64,000 bases of DNA, taken from assembly GCA_002105175.1 (NCBI GenBank), contig MCGE01000058.1:47886-111885 (forward strand). Reading direction: 5' to 3'. The stretch comes from Absidia repens (Eukaryota > Mucoromycota > Mucoromycetes > Mucorales > Cunninghamellaceae). Positions 22,899 to 35,371 of the stretch are shown in pieces; the first letter of the stretch is position 1, and each line of letters starts with the position of its first letter. The translations under genes were made by a program, and so were the position numbers. The notes under the pieces are model-generated. The model had not been told where the DNA came from. It was given only the letters and a program-made list of their open reading frames with translations, and made no database searches.

Positions 22899-23130
22899 CC
22901 CGACGATGAAGTGTGGCAGATATAGAGCGACGCCTCCCACACTCTTTTAGTTTAGTTGACTATTGTTGTATTTAGAAATCACAGCAACTTGGATTTATCT
23001 TTTTTTATTTTTACTGTAGTCCTTGTACATTTTGTATTAGTGTATAGCTTTATCATGTAAATAAAAATTGCTTTCTTGTTACGTTATAAATTGTAGTATT
23101 ACAACTTGTTTGATGATATAGTTGGTGCTC

Positions 23131-23170
<40 letters not shown>

Positions 23171-23787
23171 GCAGATTAATGAGAGTCCTATACATTCTAT
23201 GGGATCATTATTACTGCAATGATGTCCTGAATACAGAATAACGCAGGCCAGATATTCGTTATCCAACATACTAGCTCAAAATCTCCGAATCCTTGCCATT
23301 TTCCTTATTTCAGGTTAATATATTCTACCGTTATTATGTAGTGAACTATTAAACATGACCGGTGTCTATGACAAAAGTTGTAATCAGTTTGCCCCATAGG
23401 AAGCACCTTTTCCGATTCCATCGAAGAATCATTCATTTACTTTTTTTTTTCCTAGCCATCTCATGCATAAAATCAACACCAAGCTGGCTTTATATATTTG
23501 AGCCCCCCACACTTTAACAGTATGTAAAGCACTGTGCATATTGTAATATGAGAAAAGGTTTAAAATAAAGAGACTGAAATACATATTCGAAACACTCTCA
23601 ACTTCCATTTCCGGACATTTACCGAACAATTCTGATATTCATGGCGTAAGGTTGATCAATATTGATTATCGTTCAAGTGTTGACGCATATTACGGGGCTT
23701 TTTTTTTTTTTAACAAAGGGAGCCGGTCTCGGGGTACTCCCGCTGACTGAAAAATAATCTTAGCAAAAGTTCACAGGTAGTATTTCA
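22899..23787. other. Intergenic region with a 37-base poly-T run
   Basis: Holds AATAAA at 23060, an uninterrupted T run at about 23133-23169 and another at 23699-23711. No gene was recognised. Confidence 0.6.
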
Positions 23788-24300
23788 AATTCCGCCATCG
23801 CGATTTTCTTAATTTCCCCTCCACCTCGCTCATTCTTTTTTCTTTTCTTCACCATTCAACTTTCATGGGGTCATTTTGGACCAAGAATTGTATCAGGGCT
23901 AGTTTAGAAGGGTTTCCAGCTTAGGGATTACAAGATGCATGGGAAAACCCTTTCATTTTGGATTCAGGATTTTGGACCACCATTAGTGGGTTTTTGGAGT
24001 CTCCATTAGCTTCGTTTAGTATTAGTTTGTCGATAGTTCGAATGTATATTGAATAAAATATGTTTCTTTTTACTTGCTTCAGTGAAATATATCCCATATT
24101 TTCTCTCATGTTTTGTGAAATAGATACTTTTTTATAATAACTCATCTTGTTTTGATTAGTGTTGATGGTTGTTTGTGCTTCCATAAATACTACCTCTTTT
24201 TTCTTTCTCATGCTTTATACAGTAAATCAGATCCATTTTTACAACCTACCCTTTACCCCCCTGAAAACAATTTTTGGTTTTCTGTAGTTTGCAGAATTTT
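23788..24300 (+). repeat. Dispersed repeat family copy D (plus)
   Basis: Starts TTTCAAATTCCGCC (about 23786), then a pyrimidine tract, CACCATTCAACTTTCATGGG (23850), TAGTTTAGAAGGGTTTCCAG (23902), GATTACAAGATGCATGGGAA (23926), AAACCCTTTCATTTTGGATT, TTGAATAAAATATGT (24050), and two sub-repeats each holding a CTCTCATG or CTTTCTCATG word. The distal part seen in copies B, E and G is missing or too divergent to see. Confidence 0.85.
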
Positions 24301-24376
24301 ATTGAAAAAAATGATGGATCAAGTGGTGCTGACTGTCCGAAAACAATAGTTCAGGCTGTTTGAAATTGGTATCTTA

Positions 24377-24905
24377 ATGAAACGGTACATATGTTACAAC
24401 TCATCTTTATCTTCATGCACTACTGGTCTGCTACCCCCCTCTCCGAACAATATCTGGAAAGGGGATATGAAAAATCGATGTCACCGCTTTATTGGTACGA
24501 CTTGGATGCGACTTTTTAATTCATGTCATATAAAATGGAATCAACAAGAAGCACATTATGTGGCTGCAAGGCTTTATATTTGTTTACTTTTGCATCTTGA
24601 AGCTGTATTAATTCAGGTGTAAGTTGATTGGTTTTTAATAATACATCAGAGGAATTAGCTCATATCCTCTTCACTTTTTATCTAGGTGTCAATGGATAAC
24701 ATCTGTGATATGTGTTGGCAGACCATCATACAACGGACACAGCCCAAAACAGCAACACAGGTATCATAAACAACAAGCATGGGTCGGAAATCGGAATTAT
24801 AGGGCTATGACCATAGAAGAAGAAAGGGTGGGATATGAACAGGAAGGTGGGACAATGAAGAGCTGGTCACAACATAAACATTATCAACACCCATCAGTCA
24901 TTTGA
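24377..24905 (+). CDS. Hypothetical protein, two-exon model
   Basis: An ATG frame 24377-24618 and a second exon 24686-24905 join across an intron (GTAAGTTG..TCTAG) to give 153 residues ending at TGA. It contains a hydrophobic stretch (LYICLLLHLEAVLIQVCQWI) and a Gln/His/Arg-rich tail. No family is recognised. It lies directly after repeat copy D, and the first exon could be a chance frame. Weak support. Confidence 0.25.
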
Positions 24906-27394
24906 GGGAGCTGACCTAATATTACGGATAGTTACTATACACTTCACTTTATTCAACTAGAACCATTTTATGATAGAATCGATATGGCCTTCTTTTTATT
25001 TATTTTTTATTATTTTATATATTTTATCAATCGTTTTACATGATATCCACATATACATACTTTTTTTATTGAAGCTTAGTAGATTGGTATTAAAATCTTT
25101 ATTAGTTGGTGATATTTAGGATGGAATGAATCTAGATTGTATTGTGACACGCATTGTTTATTGAATAAAAAAAGTTTTTTTTTATTTTTTACCCCTATTA
25201 TTCTCTTTGTCTTTTATATCGGGATTAAGTTTAAGAAAAAGAAGCATGGCTGATGTGCAGCTGGTACTACCATGGTAAAAGGGTAAGTGTTGATAGACTG
25301 TATGTGTGTGTGCCACTGGGCAGGGGTGGGGAGATCTGATTTGTTTTTCTGAATAGAAGGACAGTCAAAGCGAAATAGGAGGAAAGGTAGACAGATAAGT
25401 AGGGGATAGGGGAAAGTATGTATGTTGAAAAAAAAATAGGGGTAAATAGACCAAGCAAATGACAGATCTTTGATAGGCCATTTGTTATTTGTTTTTTATT
25501 AATGTTTAGATGAGCATATCCATAGCTTGTACAAAATAGTGGCGTATTATTTATATCTATCCATATGATATCTTGTAGTAAAAAGAACTGTATTTTGCAT
25601 AATAAAAAGGTAGACCAGACTGCGATATGTGTTTTTTTTTTCAGGGGTACATTATAATAGGAGGGCGGAATTTTAACAATAGTGCGCAGGCAGGTTTTTT
25701 TTTTGTTCATCATAAAAATTGCTGTTTGATATAATAATAGTCTCTTCAATAATCAAGAAACAGACAGGTGTTGGCTGGGTCGTGACAATGCATCATCCTA
25801 ATTCGGTCTATTTTTTTTTTTTTTTTTTTTTTTGTGAATGATTATGTACGTATATATGTGTATGTGCGAAAATGAATCGCATTAATCAATCGATCATTAG
25901 AAGAATATAAAGATGATGATGGCATTAAAAATTGTTTTGAAAAGTCAACAAATAGCAGAAACATGAAGATCTTGTGGGTGACACGATGGAAAAAAGCATT
26001 GACAATTCGTCTTTGTTTTTGGTGGTTTAAGGTTTTGCCACATTATTCAAATTGGGATAATACAGTCACCCAAGAAAAAAATATCTAAGGGGGCAGGGCG
26101 TAAACAGAGAGGGGGCGGGGCACAAAAAGAGGGTAGGATGGTTCCTTTTTTTTTTTAATGGTACCCATGATGAATAAGTGATAAGAAATATAAATATGAA
26201 CTTGAAATCATGAAAGGGGTGGAAGAAGGAAAGGATGAGAGGGATGATTAAATACGTCTTGCATGCATATTGGTGGTGCAGTATACATTATTGTGTGTAC
26301 AGTATGTGTTCATTTCATCCTCTTCAACCTCAATAGAGTAACCAAAGTGTGGGAGGTTTACAGGTACCTGAATTTTTATAATACACTAACGCATTGCGAT
26401 AGAGACAAAAAAAAGAAAAAAAAAAAAGGCAAACAAAAAACAAGGAAACGTTGAGTCAAACATGTCAGTTGGAAATCATTCTCATCTTGATCTTGACAGA
26501 TACATCAAGTCTGTGCTGTACCTTTTTGAACGTGAGATACGACAGTACGGTATCTGCAGTTCGACAAAACCATCTCACCCAAAAATAGTATTTCTGCTAT
26601 GATCACTCAGGAATATCATGTCAGTGGTAACTGTGATCACTTAAAAAAAAGGTGCTGCACTTGTTGAAAACCCAGAGAGATAATGTCAAAAGTAAGTACC
26701 CCTATTTTTTAAGAAAAAATGTCATTCATTCGCCACTTTTTTATTTTCGCCGGATGATCCTTTATTTCTCTCTTTTAGAGTTTACTATAAGTTCTTTTGT
26801 ATATATCTATATTGATATTATATATATATATATATATGTGTGTGTGCGTGTATGTGTGTACTATGGCATGTTTGTTTATTGCTGTGATGCGCTTTAATGG
26901 GGCGTTCTAATTGACAAACATTATTATATAGAATGAAAGTGAGAGAGGAAAAATAATATGAATGATCATTTCTACTAAAAAGTCAAAAGGGTCGCATTAC
27001 TTACTTTCACCTGATTGGTTTTGTTATGGAAAGCCTAAACCAGTTTTATTGCATGAAAATTCATGGGAGCCTTTTCCACATTAATCACTTTGCCCGTTTC
27101 AATCCCCGACGTAGACGATTTATTTAAAGACGAAATCTTGTTTACCCAATGCTTCCTTTTTCTTTTATTTTATTTTTTCATCTTTATTTTTTACTTTTAT
27201 TTCACTGTATCCCGTTTTTATTTAAAAGAACAATCGTTTTTTGATATCATTGTCAATCTCATTCCTTCTTCATTCAACTACACTTTTTTTTTTATATATA
27301 CTCGTCTTCCCTTTTTTTGATAAAAAAGGCTGTTTTATTGTTTATACAAGTCTATCACATATATCCCTCTGACTTCACACTTCGTTTGATTCCG
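24906..27394. other. Long gene-free upstream region of the C2H2 factor
   Basis: AT-rich with T runs (25810-25833, 26149-26157), GGGG-containing patches at 26088-26130 and TA/TG dinucleotide runs at about 26818-26848. A 45-codon frame MSVGNHSHLDLDRYIKSVLY at 26462 is noted but not supported by context. No other exon was recognised. Part of this region is probably the promoter and 5' UTR of the gene at 27572. Confidence 0.5.
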
Positions 27395-27554
27395 GTAAGT
27401 AGTACGAACTGAAATGTATGCATGTAGCACATTGTTTATACATGGCGGAGGTGGGGGGTTGCGTTGGTGATTATTGTTTATATTGGGTTATTGAAGCCGA
27501 GCGCAGTTCCGTTCAAAAGACTAATGCTTCGTTTATTGGTTATCTTCAAAATAG
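27395..27554 (+). other. Probable 5' UTR intron of the C2H2 gene
   Basis: A GTAAGTAG donor at 27395 and a TTCAAAATAG acceptor ending at 27554, 17 bases before the ATG, fit a leader intron. The alternative is that translation starts inside it at an upstream in-frame codon; the N-terminal sequence MNFQSILTSNTMFGLNFDYQ after the acceptor looks more like a natural start. Confidence 0.5.
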
Positions 27555-27571
27555 GAAAAGAAAACAACAAC

Positions 27572-28563
27572 ATGAATTTCCAATCTATTCTCACTAGCAA
27601 CACCATGTTTGGATTAAACTTTGATTACCAACAACAGCAACATGAGGATTATGCACAAAAGATCAGTTATACCGACATGCTATGCCAAAATGAATCGGAC
27701 AATGAACAGCAACGCATATCGTCACCTATTGTAGACTACCATGAAGACAAAATACTCCCCACTGTGCCTTCATGCGCTTATGATTATTCACCATCTGCTT
27801 TCTATCCGTCATCATTACAACCACAGCAAATGATGATGAATGAAATGTATTTGGCACCTTCTCACTTACTCTATACCAACAATAATTATTCTGGTTCACC
27901 AATGGGAAATATGTATACTTCACCGTCCTTTGATTTATCTCTGTCATCTTCCTCATCGCCTAGCTTTGGATCACCTGATATCTCATCCGCCAACTTGGTA
28001 TCGTCGTTCTCATCATTATCATCGCCATCACCTTCATCACCGTCTGCATCATTATCATTGTCTCCTTCACCTTCTTCCACAACATCAAATGTATCAACGT
28101 CATCACCTGCATCAACAACCATTTCAATTTCTTCGGCATCAAAGACAATCAAAAAGAAACAATCGAAAAAAGCATCATTATTATCACCATCATCACCATC
28201 ACTTTCATCATCACGTGTAAAAAAAGAAGCCACCTCACCCGGACCTGCTTCAAATGCTGTGCTCAAGAATTTTGAATGTTCTGAAGATGGATGTCAAAAG
28301 GTATTCAAGCGATCTGAACATCTCAAGCGCCATGTCCGATCCATCCATACAAAAGAAAAACGTAAGCCATAAAACAAGGATGTGTACATATATGTGTTAT
28401 CTTACTTATGAATGTTTTCTTTTTAGCCTTTGAATGTCCTTACCAATCATGCTGCAAGCGATTCTCAAGATCCGACAATCTAAATCAACATATCCGTATC
28501 CATCGCCCTTCTGACAAGGTTTCCAAAGCACAACGCAAGAAATCTCATTCTCATCATCATTAG
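27572..28563 (+). CDS. C2H2 zinc-finger transcription factor, Msn2/Seb1-like
   Basis: Two exons, 27572-28361 and 28427-28563, give 308 residues. The first 230 residues are low complexity (Gln, then long Ser/Pro runs), with a Lys-rich segment (KTIKKKQSKKAS). Two tandem C2H2 fingers sit at the extreme C terminus, about residues 233-289: FECSEDGCQKVFKRSEHLKR then FECPYQSCCKRFSRSDNLNQ, linked by an H-TKEKP linker split by the intron. The R-S-E-H-L-K-R / R-S-D-N-L-x-Q contact residues match the fungal stress regulators Msn2/Msn4/Seb1, which bind AGGGG elements. Both fingers have CX4C spacing, unlike the CX2C of yeast Msn2. Stress-response function is inferred from the contact residues. Confidence 0.85.
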
Positions 28564-28725
28564 ACTTTAGGAATTCCATCTTCCCTCACTCCTTCCATCT
28601 CTTAGCGTATACTAGTCCCTCGTCCCTACCTCAAATACCCATTTTTCTCTTGTTTTATTTCTCATTGTTTACTTTTTATTTTTGCATCCCTCTCTGTCCC
28701 TTTTTATCTTTATCTCGCTTCTATC

Positions 28726-28765
<40 letters not shown>

Positions 28766-30586
28766 ATTTGTTTGAACTAACTTCTTATTGTTTTCATATT
28801 GCTTGCAAATGATCAACGAGAATGATTTCTTCATACATTTATATTCAATAAAAAACCAATCTTTAAGCAATCTTTTTGTGTTATCAATTGTCCTCATATC
28901 AAAAAAGTCGGCTGAACTCAAATGTGTAGATTATTTGTTTGGTTTATGTATCTCAGACAAAAATGTATATATTATTTAGTAGCAGGGTGAAAGGCACGAA
29001 AGCATATACAATATCTGATATGATATTTATTATAATTTTAGCGGTGGATAGGGGACGGGGTACCTTTCATGCAATTCTTCTTTATCATACCTCCGACAAT
29101 CTCCGTTTTTGTCCTTGTCACCGTCACCACAGTCATTGATCAGGTCTTTTTTTTTTTTTTTTATTTATTTTTGCCTGGCTTAGTAGAACAAGAAATCATG
29201 GGTTTTTTTGGCTCGTGCGCCCCGAGATTTTTCGACGCTTTCCTTCTGTCCGTGGTTAAGAAAACACAACAAAACAACAACAAAAATGATAAATATAAAC
29301 ATGAGAAAAGCATACGCAGAAATAAATAGATATTGGGTTTGACTAGAATTCTTTATTGGATGACAAGTCCTTATTATCTGAAAACAAAAACAAAAGATGA
29401 TTGGACAGGCAATCCATTTAAAATATACAAGACGACGGCGTTTGAAATATTGACAAAACCGTAGTGTATATAGAACGGTAAACTTTCTCGGGTGCAAAGC
29501 CGATTTTTTTTTTTTTCAGTTATTATTGACATGTTCCTTTGATTGGTTTTGTGTAATCTCATTCCCAACTCACCGAAATAGATCGTCCACTTGCAACTAC
29601 CCAACCAAAAAACTTGATTTTATGCCCTGTTCCACCCCTTTTCCCCTTCGTCGTCACTTAGGATAAAATATTTTATACTTCTTTTTTTTTTTTTTTACTT
29701 GTCAAATTTGTACAAGTCTACTTAAATTTGGTGACATTTTGTGGTACCTTGAACTAAACATAAATGCATCTCTCTCTCTATATTATACAAAAATACACAT
29801 ATAATTTTATATAAAAGCCTAGGTAGATAGAAAACTCGTCTCGACAGATGAACTAGGTTGGTCTGGATATGGGTTATCCGAAAATAATGTACCTTTGGGA
29901 AACTAATGTCCATTTTTAATCCCTGTCTCCGTTTTTATTTTTATTTTATGTATTACTTTTTTCGCAGCACGGTCTTCCTGATCGAGTGCTTTTAACATGA
30001 ACCAATAATTAAAAAAAAAAAAAACGCAAACAAATATGGTACCATATTGATCTCATTTATCTGATGCTTTGACCTTGTTTATACAATAGATAAAACAAAA
30101 GTATTGATTTTCGTTGAATGCTATATGGTACTTATATTTATTTTAGATAACGATAAAAGGGAAAGAGAAAGACTGTGTTGTTGTGTGTACAGTGTTCAAA
30201 CGGGTTTTATTTTTGGTATGGTACACCTATTTATTGACTTGATTAGCCAGGCACTAAGAGATATAATCCCCGTGATCTTTTTACAAGTCAAACGAACGTG
30301 TAACCTTTATCAGAACTCTACGTTTAAAAGTCAAGTCCTCGTCCCCCAAATTTTAATGTGATGTACTGGACATTACAGGCTGTGTAAAAGGCATAACATT
30401 TTTTCCTTTCCTTTTTTTCCTTTTTCTTTCCGCTCTCTCTTGTTTCTTTTCACTCTCTCTCTCTCTTTTTTTTCTCTCTCTCTCTTTTTTTTTTATATAA
30501 AAAGCACATATATTTATATATAAAACCTACTTCTTTTCTATTCCCTTTTTCAAACTTCAACTCTACCTACCTATTTTTTTTTTTAA
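28564..30586. other. Intergenic region, no gene recognised
   Basis: 3' flank of the C2H2 gene includes a TA/TG microsatellite (28726-28766) and AATAAA at 28847. T runs lie at 29144-29161, 29503-29516 and 29681-29696. The CT-rich and T-rich stretch at 30405-30490, followed by TATATAAAA-type sequence near 30495-30525, is the likely promoter and leader of the next gene. The ORFs in between have no supporting features. Confidence 0.55.
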
Positions 30587-31891
30587 ATGTCTGCTCAAAC
30601 ATCTCAACTTGTTGGGTTCATGGATTCTGTTTATAGCCAGCAACAGCAGCAACAGCAGCAACAGCAGCAACAGCAATCTTTCCAGGTCTCGCCTCAACAC
30701 ATCCAGCGTTTAAGACATCTTCAACACCAACAAGCTGGTTATCCCCCGCAAAGTAAGTCTGACGAGGAAAGTGATCTCTGATATCAGCTACTCATCTTCC
30801 ATTCTTTTTTATTTTTATTTTTGTAGTGATGACTATGCCACAATACCACCACCAGCAACCGCAACCCGTACAACAGCTGCCACACCAACAGCCACTTCCC
30901 CAACAACTTCAACCTTATGAACAATCGCTGAATGCAACACCAGAATCTACTGATCGGTCTTCGTCTCCTGAAGAAAAGTAAGTTCAGCTCTTATCCTTAT
31001 ATACACAGAACACTTACTTTTTTATTATTGTTATTAGAGTTCAAACCAAGGCAGCAAGACGTGCAGAGCATAATGCTATTGAACGTGCTAGACGCGAACA
31101 TTTGAACACCAAATTCCAGCAGTTGGCTCACTCCTTACCCAACCTTCAAAATGATCGTCGTCCATCCAAAGGCACTATTATTGAGCGTACACTTGAATTC
31201 GGTAAGGTAGAAATCAGAGCATTGGGTACTTCTTTTAAAACCATCCTTACTAACCTTCCCCAATTTTTTTTATATATCTAAATATATAGTCAAGCATACA
31301 GTGCAAAAAGAAGAACGCTACAAGAATGAAATCAGGGAACTCAGTCGTGCCAATCGACATTTGATGCGTCAAGTCACCTCAAGATCCTCTATTTTGGCCG
31401 GCAGTAGCAGTGTGGGTCCCGATGATGATGATGACCAAGAAGAAGATGTTCACGACGATATGTTTGATTATGACGTTGACGATGGTATGGATATGATTAC
31501 TACTACCGATGATACCCTCAGCCGGAAATCTTCTTGCTCTTCCTTTGCCATGCAATCCATGTCTTCTGCTCCAACTACGGTGGGTGGCGGCTCCTCGGAA
31601 ACTACTAGTCCTTCTATGGATTATCGCTCCATGATGGGTCAATGGGACACCACTGCTACCTCGACACAACAGCAACATCAATATCATTATTACCAGCAAC
31701 AACAGCAGTTACAATTGCAACAACAGCAACAGCAACAGCAACAACAACAGCAACAACAATCCGATGCGTATTTATCTGATGATGGATATTTTCTTGCCGA
31801 CACTACATTGGATCCATCTGCTATGAAGCCCTCCATGGCTATGATGAGCAACAATTTCCACATCAAGTACGAAACATCATTCCCCTGCTGA
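30587..31891 (+). CDS. bHLH transcription factor, Max-like
   Basis: Four exons, 30587-30752, 30827-30977, 31038-31201 and 31290-31891, give 360 residues. The bHLH domain spans about residues 110-165 across the exon 3/4 junction: RRAEHNAIERARREHLNTKF, LAHSLPNLQ, RRPSKGTIIERTLEFVKH, then a leucine/charged helix EERYKNEIRELSRANRHLMR consistent with a zipper. The basic region H-N-A-I-E-R-A-R-R fits Max/Myc-class E-box binders. Poly-Gln tracts occur near residues 18-30 (CAG/CAA repeats at 30639-30676) and 315-330 (31711-31760), with an acidic stretch after the zipper. The protein ends IKYETSFPC. Function as a DNA-binding dimer is well supported; its targets are unknown. Confidence 0.85.
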
Positions 31892-33885
31892 TTTGCTGCC
31901 ACTTTCTCCTCCTTCCTCTCTTTACCTTATATCATTTATTCACTCATTCTATTTAATCATGCTTTCCTTCTTTTGTATGCTCTTTATTCACTCTTTCTCA
32001 TACCACACCACACTCTTACAATGACACATTTATTCCATATATACATTCCCCTTTTACTTTTTATTTGTGTATATTCCCTTTCCTCTTCTTTCTTATTTGA
32101 TTTCTTGCGTTGATCGCCCTTCCTGGATTATCTTCATGTTACCTTTTCTATTCTTATTCCTATTATCTTATATGTTACATATGATTCCTCCTCCTCTCTA
32201 TTATTATTGCTATTATTTTGTGTGTAAATTTTTATGTTATTTCTTCCCCTTCATTTGTATACCACATATATGTGATATAATTGTGTTTTTTGTGCTTGTG
32301 CTTCTTTTTCTCTATTTTTTTTTTTTTAATTAAAAAAATCAATAAAAAACCTGATTCTCAACCCTGTCTCCATAATTGTGTTTCTTATGTTTTGATATGT
32401 CTTAACAATGCATATATAGATATTTATTATCTTGATGTTTGTGAAAAAAAAAAAAGGTCTTACTCCACAGAACATCTACCCAGCCTTAACCTAACCATAT
32501 TCCCACACATCAAGAACTATCTATTGTTTACTTTTTTTTTCATGGGAAAAAAAAGTAAATGCTCCTCTCTCTCCCCTTATACAGTATGCTGCGCAATGAT
32601 AATAAATATGTAACCATTGATCTTGACAATTGCAGTTGAAATGGCAGACCATCTCAGCGACTCATACTGTGAATGGGAGGGATATCCATTCGAAGTCACG
32701 GTTGCCAATCGACTCAGAATTCATAGTGAAAGCATAGTGATATCAAGGAGAAAAAATTATTATATCCTATAGTATGGAGAAAAAACAACATTGCCCCAAG
32801 AGTTTCAGCTAGCCTCATTTAGCTGGCAACTAAGTCTTTTATTTAGTGATCCATCATAGAGAAAAAAAAAAAAAAAGATCGATCGTTCTTCCAGTAGTTG
32901 ATAGCGGAGTTGCAACCTTTTTCCTGTTCCTGACTTTCTCGTTATTGAATTAAAAAAAAAAAAAAAAGGTGTCCCATCATCAGAAACTAGGCACACAGAG
33001 AAAAATAGACGGAAAGAAAGAAAAAAAAGTGATAGAACCGTAACACATGAAGAAAGGATTTCAAGGTACTCTTTTTCATTAAACGTTTTTTTTTTTTTTT
33101 CTTTCTCTTTTTTTTTCCTTGTTTGCCAAGCGCACAGACTTTAGCCTTCCATTTTCTTTATTTGGTAGTTACCCCGACTCCTTACCCAGAAGGTAAATTC
33201 TTGTTCCCCTTTGTGTCAATTCATTTTACTATACTCCCCCCCGTCCTCTTCCTCCTTCACCTTGGCAATGCCATGAATAGTGAGTTTGATTGTCCGTAAC
33301 CAGTTTCAAAGCAACTTTTTTTTTTTTTTTTCTCAGTAATACGTATCACTAAAATGATGCTGGATGGAAATCATACTCATGACACATAGGGAGTGAAGAA
33401 ACTTTAAAATTTTCGACTTTGAAATCGAGAACTCGGAAGTTTTTTTTTTTTTTTTTTTTTTGAACGATCCGATCCCCCTTCAAGTTGCACAGCGTAATCA
33501 TGAAAAAAAAAAAAAAAAAAACGTGATATTTGCAAGGAAGTACCAAATATAAAAACTTCCTTACTATAGTGCAGCTGGGTAACCATGTCCCAGTCGGTGC
33601 ATCCTCCGTTGATTCCGACACGTCCAAGCGGATGGGCATGTTAGTTTCCAAATTTCTTTGAAAATCCAATCCACGTATCCTAATCGTCACTTCGTCCAAT
33701 ATGATAGCTGGTTCCTGAGCCTTACTTTTTTTTATTTGTATTTCTTTTTTTTTTTACAGTGCCGCCCACCAAGGACCAAGTCTTTTTAATTCCCGCCACT
33801 CACCCCCCTTTTTTTTCTTCTGGCTTTCTTGTTTTGTATTTTTCAAATCCCTCTATTTTCTTTTCTTCTTTCTATATATACAACC
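31892..33885. other. Intergenic region with many A/T runs
   Basis: Simple-sequence-rich. A 43-codon frame at 32641-32772 (MADHLSDSYCEWEGYPFEVT) follows a possible acceptor and is noted only. A and T runs occur at 32444-32455, 32860-32876, 33086-33102, 33312-33331, 33439-33460 and 33503-33521. The minus-strand coding-like piece at 33.58-33.72 kb is listed separately. The last 150 bases are the eL14 promoter. Confidence 0.5.
33583..33720 (-). other. Coding-like minus-strand segment, unassigned
   Basis: The minus strand reads AQEPAIILDEVTIRIRGLDF and on through ETNMPIRLDVSESTEDAPTG up to a GTAAGG donor-like site at about 33568. Composition is like a natural protein and unlike the poly-A-rich DNA around it. 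No ATG is available upstream, because the eL14 start lies within 170 bases, and downstream pieces (33.35-33.43 and 33.24-33.32 kb) could not be joined unambiguously. It may be part of an antisense gene or a remnant. Confidence 0.2.
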
Positions 33886-34116
33886 ATGGTGGTAAGTAGG
33901 GAACGGATAAATCGAAGGACGACAAAGACATATATGTGATTTACCAACGGATGGATGAACGGATGGATGGATGAACGGATGGATGGATACATGGGTATAC
34001 AACACAACAACATAACATCGAACATTTCCCAGCTCATCGAATTTTTTTTATTTTATGAAAACTGACAATATCGGCACCACCCAATGTTTTTGATTCACCC
34101 ACGAACCTACATGCTC

Positions 34117-34156
<40 letters not shown>

Positions 34157-34833
34157 GTGGACGAAAAACGACGATCACATATATGTCTTTACACACGATA
34201 CATGCACAAAATCGCAACGAACATGCATCTCATTTGCACCCCCTTTTTTATATATATCTATATATTTGTTTTATATTAGCAAGGATCATTCAAGCGTCAA
34301 GTCGAAGTGGGCCGTGTTGCTCTTTTGGATACCGGCAAGTTGGCCGTCATTGTTGAAATTATCGACCACAACCGTGCCTTGATTGATGGCCCTACCACTG
34401 GTGTGGCCCGTCAAGCCTTCCCTTACCGTCGCCTCACATTGACCCCTTTGGTGGTGAAGGACTTACCCCGTGGTGCCGGTCAAAAGACTGTCAAGAAATA
34501 CTTGGAAACTTCCAATGTCTTGGCTGCTTGGGAAAAATCTGCCTGGGCTCAAAAGATCCAAACCCGTCAAACCCGTGCTGGTCTCTCTGACTTTGATCGT
34601 TTCAAGGTGCAAAAATTCAAGAGCCAAGTAAGTCTGGTTGTGTACGAGATGGAGGGTGTTATGAGTGGGGGGGTATTGTTTTTTGTGTGAATCGAAAGGA
34701 AGGAAGGGGCACGTCAAATGTGGATACCATAAGCTAACTACCTTTTTTATTTATTTATTTATTTTACTTTTACTTGTAGCGTCGTTTCGCTCTCGGTTCT
34801 GCTATCTACCAAGCCAAGAAACAAGCCGTTTAG
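33886..34833 (+). CDS. rpl14: 60S ribosomal protein eL14
   Basis: Exons 33886-33891 (only ATG GTG), 34280-34627 and 34780-34833 give 135 residues, the usual length for fungal eL14. After the first intron the protein reads QGSFKRQVEVGRVALLDTGK, then LAVIVEIIDHNRALIDGPTT, the conserved KOW-type N-terminal fold of L14e, then RRLTLTPLVVKDLPRGAG and a basic C-terminal helix. A two-codon first exon followed by a long intron (388 bases) is common in fungal ribosomal protein genes. That intron carries a T run of about 34 (34122-34155) and a GGAT/GAAC minisatellite (33948-33989). Codon use is strongly biased to C-ending codons, as expected for a highly expressed gene. AATAAA lies at 34854. Confidence 0.95.
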
Positions 34834-35371
34834 ATTAGATCCACCATTCCATCAATAAAGAAACCATTTTTTTAATGTTTAGTTTGACTATGGGGATGTC
34901 TATTTTGCCAAATTTATATAAAGAAAAATGGCAAGTAAGCCGGGTGTATCTGTTTTATATTGGGCAAGTGAATGATTTGGAGGGTAGTTGAAGTTGAGGT
35001 TCAGGGGAGATATGTAGAGGAGTTTTGGTTGGAAGGGAGCTTGTTTACAACTACGGTAGGGAAATGGCTTGCACAAGGAATGATGGGTGAAAATTACTTC
35101 TCGATATGCGAAATGGATTGGGCAGGGGGGGAGGTGGGACCATGCAGCGCGATGACAGTTGAGATGCTATAATGGGTCCATGTTACATTACTAGTATAGC
35201 TCAGGGAATTTGTTTGTATGGCATAGTTGGACTCGACAATGATTTGACAAGGGGCCTTATTCTCAGAATGCTTTGATTTAGACTATATACATTAGAAATT
35301 GATTTTTTTTTTGTTTTTTCAATGAAATGAAAATGGTCTGAAGTGCATAGTTCAGCGGGTGCTTCCCAGAA
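34834..35371. other. Intergenic region between eL14 and repeat copy E
   Basis: Nothing convincing. The frame at 34972-35172 is Gly/Glu/Trp-rich and lacks homology or splice support. Confidence 0.5.

Noticed and set aside
27886..28266. Acidic minus-strand frame over the C2H2 gene
   Set aside because: Complement of Ser-rich repeat codons; the plus frame ends in two perfect zinc fingers.
29180..29913. Minus-strand ORFs of 60-105 codons
   Set aside because: No domains, no splice continuity, composition equal to the AT-rich background.
33886..34037. Minus-strand frame opposite the eL14 first intron
   Set aside because: Derived from the GGAT minisatellite; no supporting features.
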